A stretch of DNA of 64,000 nt from contig NZ_UETB01000010.1 of the NCBI RefSeq assembly GCF_900116375.1, positions 1 through 64,000 of the forward strand. The letters run 5' to 3'. The notes below the pieces were generated by a model. It ran no database searches, was not told where the DNA came from, and saw only the letters and a program-made list of their open reading frames with translations. Each line of letters opens with the position of its first letter. Position 1 is the stretch's first letter. Made by a program: the position numbers and the translations under genes. Source of the DNA: Georgenia satyanarayanai. Its GTDB lineage: Bacteria > Actinomycetota > Actinomycetes > Actinomycetales > Actinomycetaceae. Of the stretch, positions 1-7,815 are shown piece by piece.

Positions 1-223
1 TGGTCCCGACGCGGGTGTCCAGGTCGCGGTGGCGGTAGCCGTTGCGCTGGGCGACACGGCTCGGGGTCTGGCGCCCGTACTCGGCGCCCACGACCGCGTC
101 GGCATCGGCAGAGAGCAGCGCGTTGATCACGGTCTGCAGCAGTGAGCGCATCAGATCGGGGCTGGCCTCGGCCAGGGCTTCACCGAGCAGGCCGGCAGGG
201 TCGACAATGTGAGGAGCGGTCAT
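1..223 (-). CDS. IS256/mutator-type transposase, N-terminal part (partial)
   Basis: Only the first 74 codons are inside the window. They begin MTAPHIVDPAGLLGEALAEA and contain the N-terminal family pattern SPDLMRSLLQT, then QRNGYRHRDLDTRVGT. The last stretch is almost the same as in the IS1081 transposase (QRNGYRHRDFDTR). The family uses a DDE catalytic triad, which lies beyond the edge, so it cannot be judged whether this copy is active. The ATG at 221-223 follows closely inside the terminal repeat. No frameshift or stop is seen in the visible part. Confidence 0.85.
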   Translation of the reverse strand, partial: MTAPHIVDPAGLLGEALAEASPDLMRSLLQTVINALLSADADAVVGAEYGRQTPSRVAQRNGYRHRDLDTRVGT

Positions 224-277
224 CGTGATGACTCCGTTCGAGGGTGCTGTGAGAGGTTCACTCGAAGGATCACGCGG
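1..277 (-). mobile_element. IS1081-like (IS256 family) insertion sequence, 5' end
   Basis: The left edge holds the start of an IS256-family element running leftward out of the window. The sequence at 263-277 (CGAAGGATCACGCGG) matches, as I recall it, 14 of 15 bases of the terminal inverted repeat of mycobacterial IS1081 read in reverse, so 277 is the probable outer end of the element. The transposase starts about 40 bases inside that end, as in IS1081. The other end and any target duplication lie outside the window. Confidence 0.75.
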
Positions 278-392
278 TGGCCGCGTCTACGTCTACAACG
301 ACGACGAGCTCGACGACCGCGCTACACCACTATCGGGGACTCAACTCTGGGTCATGATGTGGTAACGACGACACAGCGCAATCCTGCTGGGT

Positions 393-809
393 TTGATCGT
401 GCTCTCGGGATGCACCTCAAGCAGTGATGCAGAGGATGACCGAATACCGACGACCGTCGAGTGCGTGCTCTCCTATCGCGCAGACGCGGGCGATGCGGCC
501 AGCGAGGAACAGGACACGGTTGAGGTGGAGCGTGTCAGCGGCCCAGAAGGTACTACTGGATCTGTCACCTTCCGCGAGGGCACCCCCGAGGAGCTCACCT
601 TTGAGGTCACCTACCGATCCACCACCTCCGACGCCCAGGTGTGGACCACAGTGAGCGGTGAGGACGACCTCGTCCGGCAGTACATCACCGAGTTCGGCGA
701 ATCCACCAACCTCCATATCGACCCGTATGGCGAGGAGGGATTCACAGGGATCGAGGAAACGACCCACCGGGGAGCTCTTCTCCGGCACTACTGCCAAGGA
801 GCGGCATAA
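393..809 (+). CDS. Putative lipoprotein with a damaged start
   Basis: The frame encodes a secreted-lipoprotein type product: a hydrophobic run ending in the lipobox LSGC, then a Ser/Asp/Glu-rich linker and about 115 soluble residues with two further Cys. I do not recognise the family. The start is a problem. Reading upstream in frame gives RRHSAILLGLIVLSGC, a good signal peptide, but it is cut off from the in-frame ATG ATG TGG at 354-362 by a TAA at 363-365. The only starts after that stop are CTG 384, CTG 387 and TTG 393, and all of them remove the Arg pair. The gene is therefore either started at a weak codon or inactivated by a nonsense change. It lies just outside the IS end. The boundaries given use TTG. 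Confidence 0.5.
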   Translation: MIVLSGCTSSSDAEDDRIPTTVECVLSYRADAGDAASEEQDTVEVERVSGPEGTTGSVTFREGTPEELTFEVTYRSTTSDAQVWTTVSGEDDLVRQYITEFGESTNLHIDPYGEEGFTGIEETTHRGALLRHYCQGAA

Positions 810-853
810 GGCGATGCGTCATCGGGCGATTGGCTTACGGGACGCTTCGTCAC

Positions 854-896
854 GGTGCTGTCGGCGCTAGGTCACGTGCTGATCGGCGACAGCGCC
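854..896. terminator. Possible bidirectional hairpin between convergent genes
   Basis: GGTGCTGTCG (854-863) pairs with CGACAGCGCC (887-896) with one mismatch and a 23-base loop. A second short hairpin follows (GGCACC-GAC-GGTGCC, 901-915). Both lie between the lipoprotein gene and the convergent membrane-protein gene. There is no T-run, so this is only a candidate terminator. Confidence 0.3.
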
Positions 897-949
897 GTAC
901 GGCACCGACGGTGCCCGCCCTTACGGCAACTATGGTGGCAGACTCGACC

Positions 950-1324
950 TTATGCCGAGGCTTCACTCCGGCTCCGGGCCACCCGATCTTCGTCTGCTTC
1001 TAGCAAGTCGCCTAACGTCCACATCAAGAGCGCCCCCACCGCACCCATGACTAGTGCTGTGGGGACAAGGGAGCCATCGAAGATGAAAACTGACACCATC
1101 GTGGCAATCCCCGACGCTGCATAGGTACCAACCAGGCGAGTCGGCGAGACTGCTGCGCGCCGCCGTCGATCGCTGAGCCAGACCATCAGTGGAAGCACCG
1201 CAAGGACCACTGCGGCAACCACAACCAGTGCGGCCAGAAGCAGTCCCTCCCCTGGCCCGCTCAGGGCCACGGTAAGTGCCGCCCCGGTAGCGACGACATA
1301 CAGGGTGACGATCGCCTGCCTCAT
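950..1324 (-). CDS. Small four-helix membrane protein, unknown function
   Basis: The 124-residue product starts MRQAIVTLYVVATGAALTVA. It has about four hydrophobic segments (residues 5-20, 26-50, 68-85, 90-108), a basic loop WLSDRRRRAA between the second and third, and an acidic/basic cytosolic tail. The ATG at 1324 is preferred over longer in-frame starts because the upstream frame is Arg-rich, shows no coding character, and AAGG lies just before this ATG. I do not recognise the family. The gene faces the lipoprotein gene and lies in the accessory left end of the window. Confidence 0.6.
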   Translation of the reverse strand: MRQAIVTLYVVATGAALTVALSGPGEGLLLAALVVVAAVVLAVLPLMVWLSDRRRRAAVSPTRLVGTYAASGIATMVSVFIFDGSLVPTALVMGAVGALLMWTLGDLLEADEDRVARSRSEASA

Positions 1325-1517
1325 CCTTGGAACCTGCCCGCCTCGGATTGCTTCACGGCTCTCACGTCGCAGGGTAAGGCCCCGATTCCGCACCCAGCGG
1401 CGTTGCATCGTTCTCTGGGACCCTACCCAGAGGGTTGTGAGGTACGCAACAGGTGTAGCGCTACGGTCCACCGCAGGATCCGTCCGCGGGACTCCGTCAC
1501 AGCGCTTCGGCAGCCGC

Positions 1518-1976
1518 GCGGTGGCTGTCACCCGGGCGGCGCTCCCCCGGGATTCGCGCCGCCGGCGGCCGGATCGTCTTCATCTCCTCGACGGGCGCCC
1601 GGGCCCCGGTGACGAGGAGGGCGCCTCCGCCTCCTGCGCGTCCACGGCCACCCTCGAGGCACTGGCGGACGTGCTCAGGGTCGAGCTCCGGCCCTGGCAC
1701 ATCGCTGTGTCCGTCGTCGAAGCGGGCCCGACCGACACGGCCCGTGGCGCGAGATCCAGTCGATGCTCGCCGCCATGGAGGACGGCATGACGGGCGCCTA
1801 CCGCGAGCTGTACGCCCAGCACATCAGCGGCATGCTCAAGCTCGTGGGCGCGCTCCAGACCCGCACCGTCCAGCCCGACGTCGGCGCCCATGAACGCGGC
1901 CCTGCCCACGCGGGTCAACGACGCCGTCGGCGCACGCCTCCTCGGCCTGCGATGGCCGTGGCCGGACGCGGACTGA
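1518..1976 (+). pseudogene. Short-chain dehydrogenase (SDR) remnant with several frameshifts
   Basis: Fragments of one SDR are readable in order but in changing frames: VAVTRAALPR, then GGRIVFISSTGARAPV, then STATLEALADVLRVELRPWH and IAVSVVEAGPTDT, then WREIQSMLAAMEDGMTGAYR and ELYAQHISGMLKLVGALQTR, and finally ARLLGLRWPWPDAD followed by TGA. This corresponds to the middle and C-terminal part of a classical SDR (the IVFISS strand, the substituted YxxxK helix, and the PGPxxT-like VEAGPTDT). The N-terminal Rossmann half with TGxxxGxG is missing. The active-site Tyr and Lys are not in the residue (STATLE where SxYxASKAALE is expected). At least three frame changes separate the pieces, so no full product can be made. 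Confidence 0.75.
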
Positions 1977-1999
1977 TCCCCTCGCCGTGAGCGGGGCAT

Positions 2000-2155
2000 T
2001 CGGCCGTGGCGGCCGCGCAGCTCCTCGAGCAGCGTGGCGACGTCCGGGCTCCACCGGACGCTGGTCGATGCTGCGCTCGGGGCGCACGGCGGACCGCTCG
2101 AGGCCGAGCACGGCCACTCTCGGGTCGTCCCCGCCGATACCGTCGCGGTGGCGCG
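2000..2155 (-). pseudogene. Truncated, internally deleted copy of dop
   Basis: Two blocks match the intact dop gene about 2.5 kb to the right, in the same orientation. Bases 2003-2046 match the extreme 3' end (protein LLEELRGRHG against LLEELRRRHG). Bases 2058-2155 match an internal stretch that in the intact gene lies near 4826-4920 (RVAVLGLERSAVRPERSIDQ against RLAALDLQWSDVRPERSIYQ). About 270 bases between the two blocks are missing, as is the whole 5' two thirds. The former stop codon has changed (CGA at the place of TGA). The many third-position differences indicate an old duplication, or a copy from a related dop, rather than a recent event. Confidence 0.8.
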
Positions 2156-2164
2156 TCGGCAGCT

Positions 2165-3523
2165 CTACTCCCGACGCCGCCCCGGGCGTCGGTCCGTGCC
2201 TCGCCGCAGGGCGAGGCGGGCGGTTCGCGAGACGTGGGCAGGGCGGGCGGCGAGCGAGCGAAGGCGGTCGGCCGACTGCGCCATGAGGATGTCGCGGGTG
2301 AGCACACTGCCTGGGCGGGATGCGCGTGCCTTGCGCGACTGACGCTGCATCCGGAGCCGGGCACGGTCCTCCAGCCTCATCGGGTCCAGCACCTGGTCGA
2401 CCGCAGAGAGGATCGAGCCGCGCAGCAGCCAGAGGTCGGTCTCCTCACGCGGGTCGACCAGGAGCAGCTCGGTGAGGACCGCCCGCGCCTCGCCCGCGAC
2501 GCCCAGCGTCTCGGCCAGCTGCCGCTCGACCTCTGCCTCCGAGTTCTCGGCCTCGGCCTCGATGAGCGCGCCGAAGGCGTCGAGGCAGTCCGCGACGTGA
2601 CCGAGCAGGACAGCGAACGCGGGGCGGACCTGCTCGCCATAGCCGTCGTCGGGCGTCTCATGCTCGGGAGCCTCGGTGAACATGGTCGCGAAGAGGGCAC
2701 GGATCGCGAGCAAGGAGCGATCGAGGGAGCTCAGGCCCGCCCGCAGGACCGGTTCCACCTCAGGGGCGCCGATCGCCCGGGGGTTGAGCCGGCGCAGGTC
2801 GGTGACCGCGTTGATCGCTGCCTCCGTGCGCTCCACGGTCTGAGCGATGACGCGTGCCTCGTCAAGCCAAGCTCCCACCGCGCCCTTGGTGACCGGGCTC
2901 TGGGTCATCGACGAGGCCGCTGCCCGCAGGCAGGCAGCCTGCCTGCCCGCGACGTTGCGCACGTCGGTCACCGCGGCCCGGACGGGAACCGGCGGCGGCA
3001 GGAGCACGTTGAACGTCATCCCCACGCCCGCACCGATGAGGGTCGTGAGCACGCGGGTCTCCGCCGCGATCTCCTGTCCGCCCGTGCCCAGGATGAGCAT
3101 CGCGCTGATCGCTGTCTCGAGTCTCTGGTCGCCGAGACGCAGGACCGCAGCCAGCAGCAGCGCCAGGGCGACCGCCGCGCCAAGGGTCCACCAGCTCAGG
3201 CCCACCCACGAGGTCAGCGTGACCGCGATCAGCACACCGGTCAGGACGGCCCCCACCCGGACCACGCCCATCTGCAGACTCGCCGCCGCAGACGCCTGCA
3301 CCACCAGGAGAGCGGTGAGCGCACCCGTCAGGTCGACAGGACCCTCGATGAGCCACACCGTCAGCAGATAGGCGACGACCGAGGCGGTCGTCAGCCGGGC
3401 CACCCACACCAGCAGCGGGCGCACCGGCCGGGGCAGAAACCGGGACGCCGCGAGCAGACCGGGACGGAACCGGCGCAGCGTCACGCGCCGCTTGCGGGCA
3501 GACTCGGGCAAGGCAACTCCCAC
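2165..3523 (-). CDS. FUSC/aromatic acid exporter (ArAE)-type membrane protein
   Basis: The 452-aa protein begins with a basic segment. About six hydrophobic helices follow in residues 35-185, including LLVVQASAAASLQMGVVRVG and the end of the bundle at TRVLTTLIGAGVGMTFNVLL. A long soluble C-terminal half is rich in Ala, Glu and Arg. This half-FUSC plan is that of the PF06081/PF13515 families, inner-membrane proteins tied to efflux of aromatic acids; the substrate here is unknown. The start is GTG at 3523. The gene stands alone: the decayed region lies downstream and a divergent methyltransferase upstream. The basic C-terminal 60 residues end close to the dop remnant, so the tail could have been extended by rearrangement. 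Confidence 0.75.
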   Translation of the reverse strand: MGVALPESARKRRVTLRRFRPGLLAASRFLPRPVRPLLVWVARLTTASVVAYLLTVWLIEGPVDLTGALTALLVVQASAAASLQMGVVRVGAVLTGVLIAVTLTSWVGLSWWTLGAAVALALLLAAVLRLGDQRLETAISAMLILGTGGQEIAAETRVLTTLIGAGVGMTFNVLLPPPVPVRAAVTDVRNVAGRQAACLRAAASSMTQSPVTKGAVGAWLDEARVIAQTVERTEAAINAVTDLRRLNPRAIGAPEVEPVLRAGLSSLDRSLLAIRALFATMFTEAPEHETPDDGYGEQVRPAFAVLLGHVADCLDAFGALIEAEAENSEAEVERQLAETLGVAGEARAVLTELLLVDPREETDLWLLRGSILSAVDQVLDPMRLEDRARLRMQRQSRKARASRPGSVLTRDILMAQSADRLRSLAARPAHVSRTARLALRRGTDRRPGRRRE

Positions 3524-3644
3524 GACGCTGGTCGGAGGGTGCCAGCCTATACAAGCCGACGGTCACCTGGCGCGGCGTGCTCGAGCTCGTGTCCACGCCG
3601 ACAAGCAGGCGTGTCGTGAGACAGCAGGACTCGGCGAAGCCGGG

Positions 3645-4490
3645 ATGATCATCGATGTGACTGCCCGAGACCGAGCTCGCGTCCGTGACTACTACGACCG
3701 GTTCGCGGACGGCGAGCACGACCGTCTGTCGGTCGACATCGCGGGGCGGGTCAGCGTCGAGGTGCACCGCCGTTTCCTGGCACGCTTCGTCACCCACGGG
3801 CAACGGGTCCTCGAGATCGGCGCCGGGCCCGGCCGGTTCACCACGGAGCTCGCCGACCACGGCTGCTCGGTGGTCGTCACCGACATCTCTCCCGTGCAGC
3901 TCGAGCTCAACCGCGCGCACCTCGCCGGGACGCGGTCGGAGTCGGCGGTGCAACGCCGCGAGCTCCTCGACGTCTGCGACACCAGCAGGTACGCCGACGG
4001 TGAGTTCGACGTCGTCCTCGCGTTCGGTGGCCCGCTCTCCTACGCGTTCGAGGACACCGAGGCGGCCCTGCGTGGCCTGCTCCGGATCACCAGGCCGGGT
4101 GGCACCGTCGTCGCCTCCGTCATGTCGATGCTCGGCACCTGGCGCCACCAGCTTCCCGGGGTCGTGCAGCTGGCCGCTGCCGTCGGCGAGGACGTCAACG
4201 ACGCGGTCCTTCGCACGGGCGACCTCAGGCACGTTCCGGGCGCCGACCACGTCTGCCAGATGTTCCGAGCCCGGGACATCGACCGGCTCGCCGTCGCAGC
4301 GGGCGGCAGGCTCCTCGCCATGAGTGCGAGCAACTGGGCGTCGTTGGGCAACGACGACGTGCTGGGCCCCGTGGAAGCCGACCCGGACCGGTGGTCGCGC
4401 TTCCTGCGACACGAGGTCGACGCGTGCTCCGAGCCCGGCGCCGCGGACGGTGGCACGCACATCCTCTTCGCCCTCACCCACGAACGCTGA
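3645..4490 (+). CDS. Class I SAM-dependent methyltransferase
   Basis: The 281-aa product has the seven-strand methyltransferase core. Motif I is VLEIGAGPGRFTTELADHG (residues about 55-73), an acidic end to strand 2 is seen in VVVTDISPVQLEL, and a later strand reads FDVVLAFGGPLSYAFED, followed by LLRITRPGGTVVASVMS. It resembles small-molecule (Methyltransf_11/25) enzymes; the acceptor is unknown. The chosen ATG starts MIIDVTARDRARVRDYYDRF, a normal N-terminal helix with FxxYDRFAxxYD-like character. The upstream in-frame extension is non-coding in character. Its 3' end faces the dop 3' end at 28 bases, so it occupies the place where pup usually stands. Confidence 0.85.
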   Translation: MIIDVTARDRARVRDYYDRFADGEHDRLSVDIAGRVSVEVHRRFLARFVTHGQRVLEIGAGPGRFTTELADHGCSVVVTDISPVQLELNRAHLAGTRSESAVQRRELLDVCDTSRYADGEFDVVLAFGGPLSYAFEDTEAALRGLLRITRPGGTVVASVMSMLGTWRHQLPGVVQLAAAVGEDVNDAVLRTGDLRHVPGADHVCQMFRARDIDRLAVAAGGRLLAMSASNWASLGNDDVLGPVEADPDRWSRFLRHEVDACSEPGAADGGTHILFALTHER

Positions 4491-4518
4491 GCCACGCCAG
4501 GAGCATGCGTGAGAGCGT

Positions 4519-6096
4519 TCAGCCGTGGCGGCGGCGCAGCTCCTCGAGAAGCGTGGTGACGTCGGCGCTGGCGTCCAGCGCCTCCCCCACGTGCTCGCGG
4601 CTCCCACGCGCGGGCTCGGCCATGGGCAGGCGCACGAGGTGCTCCTCGCCGGGGACGTCGAGGACCACCGACTCCCACCCGGCAGCGGCCACGCCGGCGC
4701 CGTAGCGACGGATCGTCTCCCCGCGGAACCACGCCCGCGTGTCGGTGGGCGCGGCGTGCACCGCCTCGGCGACCTCCTCCGGGCTGACGACGAGCTCGAC
4801 GGCGCCGGACGCGGCGAGGCGCTGGTAGATGCTGCGCTCGGGGCGCACGTCGGACCACTGGAGGTCGAGCGCGGCCAGCCGCGGGTCGTCCCAGCCGATG
4901 CCGTCGCGCCGGCGCATGCCCTCGAGCAGTCGGATCTTGGCCACCCACTCCACCTCGGCGGCGCAGGACATCGGGTCCTCGCCCAGCCGGGTGAGCAGGG
5001 ACTCCCAGCGGTCCAGGACGTCGCGCGTCTCGCCGTCGACGTCCTCGCCGAGGGCGTCGCGGATGACGTCGAGGTAGACCCGCTGGATCTCCAGCGCCGT
5101 CATCTGCCGCCCGTCCGCGAGGGTCAGCCGGTGGGTGAGCGTCGTGTCGTGGCTGACAAGCCGCGTCTCGGCCACGGCGTCGTCCAGTGCCATCGCGTCC
5201 AGGGCCAGCGGCACCGCGTCCTGCTCGAGCAGCCACAGCACGAGGGAGGTCGTGGCGAGCTTGAGCCAGGTCGCCACCTCGAGGAGGTTGGCGTCCCCGA
5301 CGATGACGTGCAGCCGCCGGTAGCGTGACGCGTCGGCGTGCGGCTCGTCGCGGGTGTTGATGATGGGCCGGTTGAAGGTCGTCTCGAGGCCGACGTCGTT
5401 CTCGATGTAGTCGGCCCGCTGGGACAGCTGGAAACCCGGCACCTCCGAGCGCTGCCCCAGGCCCACCCGGCCGGCGCCCGTGAACACCTGCCGGGTGACG
5501 AGGAAGGGCGTGAGGTAGCGGACGACGTCCCCGAAGGGCACCTCCCGGTCCATGAGGTAGTTCTCGTGGGTCCCGTAGGACTGGCCCTTGCCGTCGACGT
5601 TGTTCTTGTACAGCGCCACGTCCGGCATGGCGGGCTCGGCGGCCAGCGCGGCGGCCGCGCGGCGCATGACCTCCTCCCCCGCCCGGTCCCACCGCACCGC
5701 GTCGCGCGGGCCGGTGACCTCGGGGCTGGAGTACTCGGGGTGGGCGTGGTCGACGTACAGCCGCGCGCCGTTGGTCAGGACGAGCGACGTCGCCGCGGAG
5801 GCCGGCTCGTCCGCGCCCGGGCGACGGCGGTGGAAGCGTCCCAGCGCCGCGGCCCGCTCGGCCGGGGAGTCGGTGAGCTGGTCGGGGTGCGCGGCGGCGC
5901 GGTCGAGCCGGAAGCCGCGGGCGTCGGCCAGCGGGTCCTCCCCCTCGTAGTCCCACCGCGCCGTCGCGCCCTCGCCCAGCGTCTGCGCGTAGGCGACGAC
6001 GACGGCGGCCGACAGCGCCATCGGGTTGGCCATCGGCTGCCCGGGCTGCAGGACCCCGTACTCGGTCTCGATGCCCATCATCCGGTGCACGGTCAT
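4519..6096 (-). CDS. dop: Depupylase/deamidase of Pup (Dop)
   Basis: Dop deamidates the C-terminal Gln of Pup and removes Pup from tagged proteins. The 525-aa sequence has the carboxylate-amine ligase fold shared with PafA: GIETEYG at residues 8-14 (nucleotide and Mg binding), the Dop-specific loop region at roughly 50-105, and TNGARLYVDHAHPEYSSPEV, in which Asp116 is the likely catalytic nucleophile. The ending RRHG is normal. The gene starts 13 bases after the ARC gene, so the two are co-transcribed. Unusually, pup, prcB, prcA and pafA do not follow. Dop rather than PafA is chosen because of the insertion loop and the position after ARC. Confidence 0.95.
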   Translation of the reverse strand: MTVHRMMGIETEYGVLQPGQPMANPMALSAAVVVAYAQTLGEGATARWDYEGEDPLADARGFRLDRAAAHPDQLTDSPAERAAALGRFHRRRPGADEPASAATSLVLTNGARLYVDHAHPEYSSPEVTGPRDAVRWDRAGEEVMRRAAAALAAEPAMPDVALYKNNVDGKGQSYGTHENYLMDREVPFGDVVRYLTPFLVTRQVFTGAGRVGLGQRSEVPGFQLSQRADYIENDVGLETTFNRPIINTRDEPHADASRYRRLHVIVGDANLLEVATWLKLATTSLVLWLLEQDAVPLALDAMALDDAVAETRLVSHDTTLTHRLTLADGRQMTALEIQRVYLDVIRDALGEDVDGETRDVLDRWESLLTRLGEDPMSCAAEVEWVAKIRLLEGMRRRDGIGWDDPRLAALDLQWSDVRPERSIYQRLAASGAVELVVSPEEVAEAVHAAPTDTRAWFRGETIRRYGAGVAAAGWESVVLDVPGEEHLVRLPMAEPARGSREHVGEALDASADVTTLLEELRRRHG

Positions 6097-6109
6097 CGGC
6101 CCGCTCCGC

Positions 6110-7747
6110 TCACAGGTAGTCGCGGGTCTCCACGACCCGCGTCGGCTCGGCGCCCTCGGCCGCGCCCGAACCGCCGAGGGTGCGCATGAAGACGATGCGC
6201 TCGCCCTTCTTGCCGGCCACCCGGGCCCAGTCGTCGGGGTTGGTCGTCGAGGGCAGGTCCTCGTTCTCGCGCATCTCGGCGGCGTACCCGGCGAGCAGGT
6301 GCGCGGTGCGCAGGCCGCGCTCGCCGGTGGCGATGAGGTCCTTGATCGCCGCCTTCTTCGCGCGGTCGACGATGTTCGCCATCATCGCCCCGGAGGCGAA
6401 GTCCTTGAAGTACAGGACCTCCTTGTCGCCGCTGGCGTAGGTGACCTCGAGGAAGCGGTTGTCGTGGGTGGTCGAGTAGAGGCGCTCGACGACGGCCTCG
6501 CCCATCGCGGCCACCGCGCCGGCGGCGTCGCCGTGGCGCTCGACCTCCTCGGGGTGGATGGGGAGGTCGGGGGTGAGGTACTTGGCGAGGATCTGGCGGG
6601 CACCGTCGGCGTCGGGACGCTCGATCTTGATCTTCACGTCGAGTCGGCCGGGGCGCAGGATCGCCGGGTCGATCATGTCCTCGCGGTTGGAGGCGCCGAT
6701 GATGACGACGTTCTCGAGCTTCTCCACGCCGTCGATCTCGCTGAGCAGCTGCGGCACGATCGTCGTCTCGACGTCGCTGGACACGCCGGTGCCGCGGGTG
6801 CGGAACAGGGAGTCCATCTCGTCGAAGAAGACGACGACGGGCAGCCCGAGGGCCGCCTTCTCCCGGGCACGCGCGAAGATGACGCGGATCTGGCGCTCGG
6901 TCTCCCCGACGTACTTGTTGAGGAGCTCGGGGCCCTTGACGTTGATGAAGTAGCTGCCGGGACGGTGCCCGTCACCCTGGCCCGCGGCAGTGGCCAGCGA
7001 GGTGGCCACCGCCTTGGCGATGAGGGTCTTGCCGCAGCCGGGCGGGCCGTACAGCAGGACGCCCTTGGGCGGCTTGAGGCCGTGCTCGCGGTACAGCTCG
7101 GGGTGGAGGAACGGCAGCTCGACGGCGTCACGGATCTGCTCGATCTGGGTGCCGAGCCCGCCGATGTCGCCGTAGTCGACGTCCGGTGTCTCCTCCAGGA
7201 GGAGGTCCTCGACCTCCGAGCGCTCGACGTGCTCGAGCGCGAAGCCGCTGCGCAGGTCCGCCAGCACGGTGTCCCCCACCCGCACGCCGGCAGCGGCGAG
7301 GGGCGCCGACAGACGCAGCACGCGCTCGTCGTCGGAACGGGCGACGACGAGCACGCGGGCATCGTCGACGACCTCCTTGACGGCGACGAGCTCGCCGGTG
7401 TCCTCGAAGCCGCCCGGCTGGACGGCGACGAGGGACTCGTTGAGGCGCACGTGCTGGCCGGCGCGCAGCGTGCCCAGCGGCAGCGACGGCGCGACGGCCA
7501 CGCGCAGCCGGCGTCCGGAGGACAGCACCTCGAGCTCGCGCTCGGCGACGTGGACCGACAGGACGGTGGCGATGCTGGCGGGCGGGCGGGAGAGGGCGTC
7601 GAGCTGCTCCTGCAGGGTGGCGAGCTGGTCGCGGGCGCCCTGGAGCGCGGTGGCGAGCCGTTCGTTCTTTGTCGCCAGGCTGATCGCCTGCTGCTCCAGC
7701 TCGCGCACGCGGTTCGCGCGGAAGTCGTCCATCCCAGCCTCGGCCAT
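6110..7747 (-). CDS. arc: Proteasome-associated AAA+ ATPase (ARC/Mpa)
   Basis: This ring ATPase recognises pupylated proteins through its N-terminal coiled coils and unfolds them for the 20S proteasome. The 545 residues show a coiled coil (about 12-52), the double OB region (60-180) and an AAA module with Walker A GPPGCGKT (234-241), Walker [11 protein letters not shown], and a sensor region [20 protein letters not shown] followed by GRLD. The C-terminus is TRDYL, keeping the penultimate Tyr used to dock into the 20S alpha ring. That suggests it once worked, or still works, with a proteasome, although no prcBA is in this window. The start MAEAGMDDF follows GGAAGGGG at good spacing. Confidence 0.95.
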   Translation of the reverse strand: MAEAGMDDFRANRVRELEQQAISLATKNERLATALQGARDQLATLQEQLDALSRPPASIATVLSVHVAERELEVLSSGRRLRVAVAPSLPLGTLRAGQHVRLNESLVAVQPGGFEDTGELVAVKEVVDDARVLVVARSDDERVLRLSAPLAAAGVRVGDTVLADLRSGFALEHVERSEVEDLLLEETPDVDYGDIGGLGTQIEQIRDAVELPFLHPELYREHGLKPPKGVLLYGPPGCGKTLIAKAVATSLATAAGQGDGHRPGSYFINVKGPELLNKYVGETERQIRVIFARAREKAALGLPVVVFFDEMDSLFRTRGTGVSSDVETTIVPQLLSEIDGVEKLENVVIIGASNREDMIDPAILRPGRLDVKIKIERPDADGARQILAKYLTPDLPIHPEEVERHGDAAGAVAAMGEAVVERLYSTTHDNRFLEVTYASGDKEVLYFKDFASGAMMANIVDRAKKAAIKDLIATGERGLRTAHLLAGYAAEMRENEDLPSTTNPDDWARVAGKKGERIVFMRTLGGSGAAEGAEPTRVVETRDYL

Positions 7748-7815
7748 GTCGGCCCCTTCCCTGCTCGGCACCGCCCCCACGGTAGGTCACCCACCGTGGG
7801 GACCGCAGGCGCGGG

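Noticed and set aside
209-427. 72-codon frame overlapping the IS end and the lipoprotein start
   Set aside because: Arg-rich, crosses the IS terminal repeat, and overlaps the better lipobox frame.
855-1124. 89-codon plus-strand frame
   Set aside because: It is antisense to the membrane-protein gene and has no recognisable feature.
2006-3619. Long plus-strand open frame antisense to the FUSC gene (537 codons)
   Set aside because: It is a high-G+C shadow rich in Arg, Gly and Asp with no domain, while the minus strand has clear helices and a family fit. Many similar long antisense frames occur through the window (for example 6026-7996, 28668-30926, 47786-50089).
4490-4519. Possible pup gene after dop
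   Set aside because: Only 28 bases separate dop from the convergent methyltransferase; no small frame with an FV-KGGQ-type end was found on either strand nearby.
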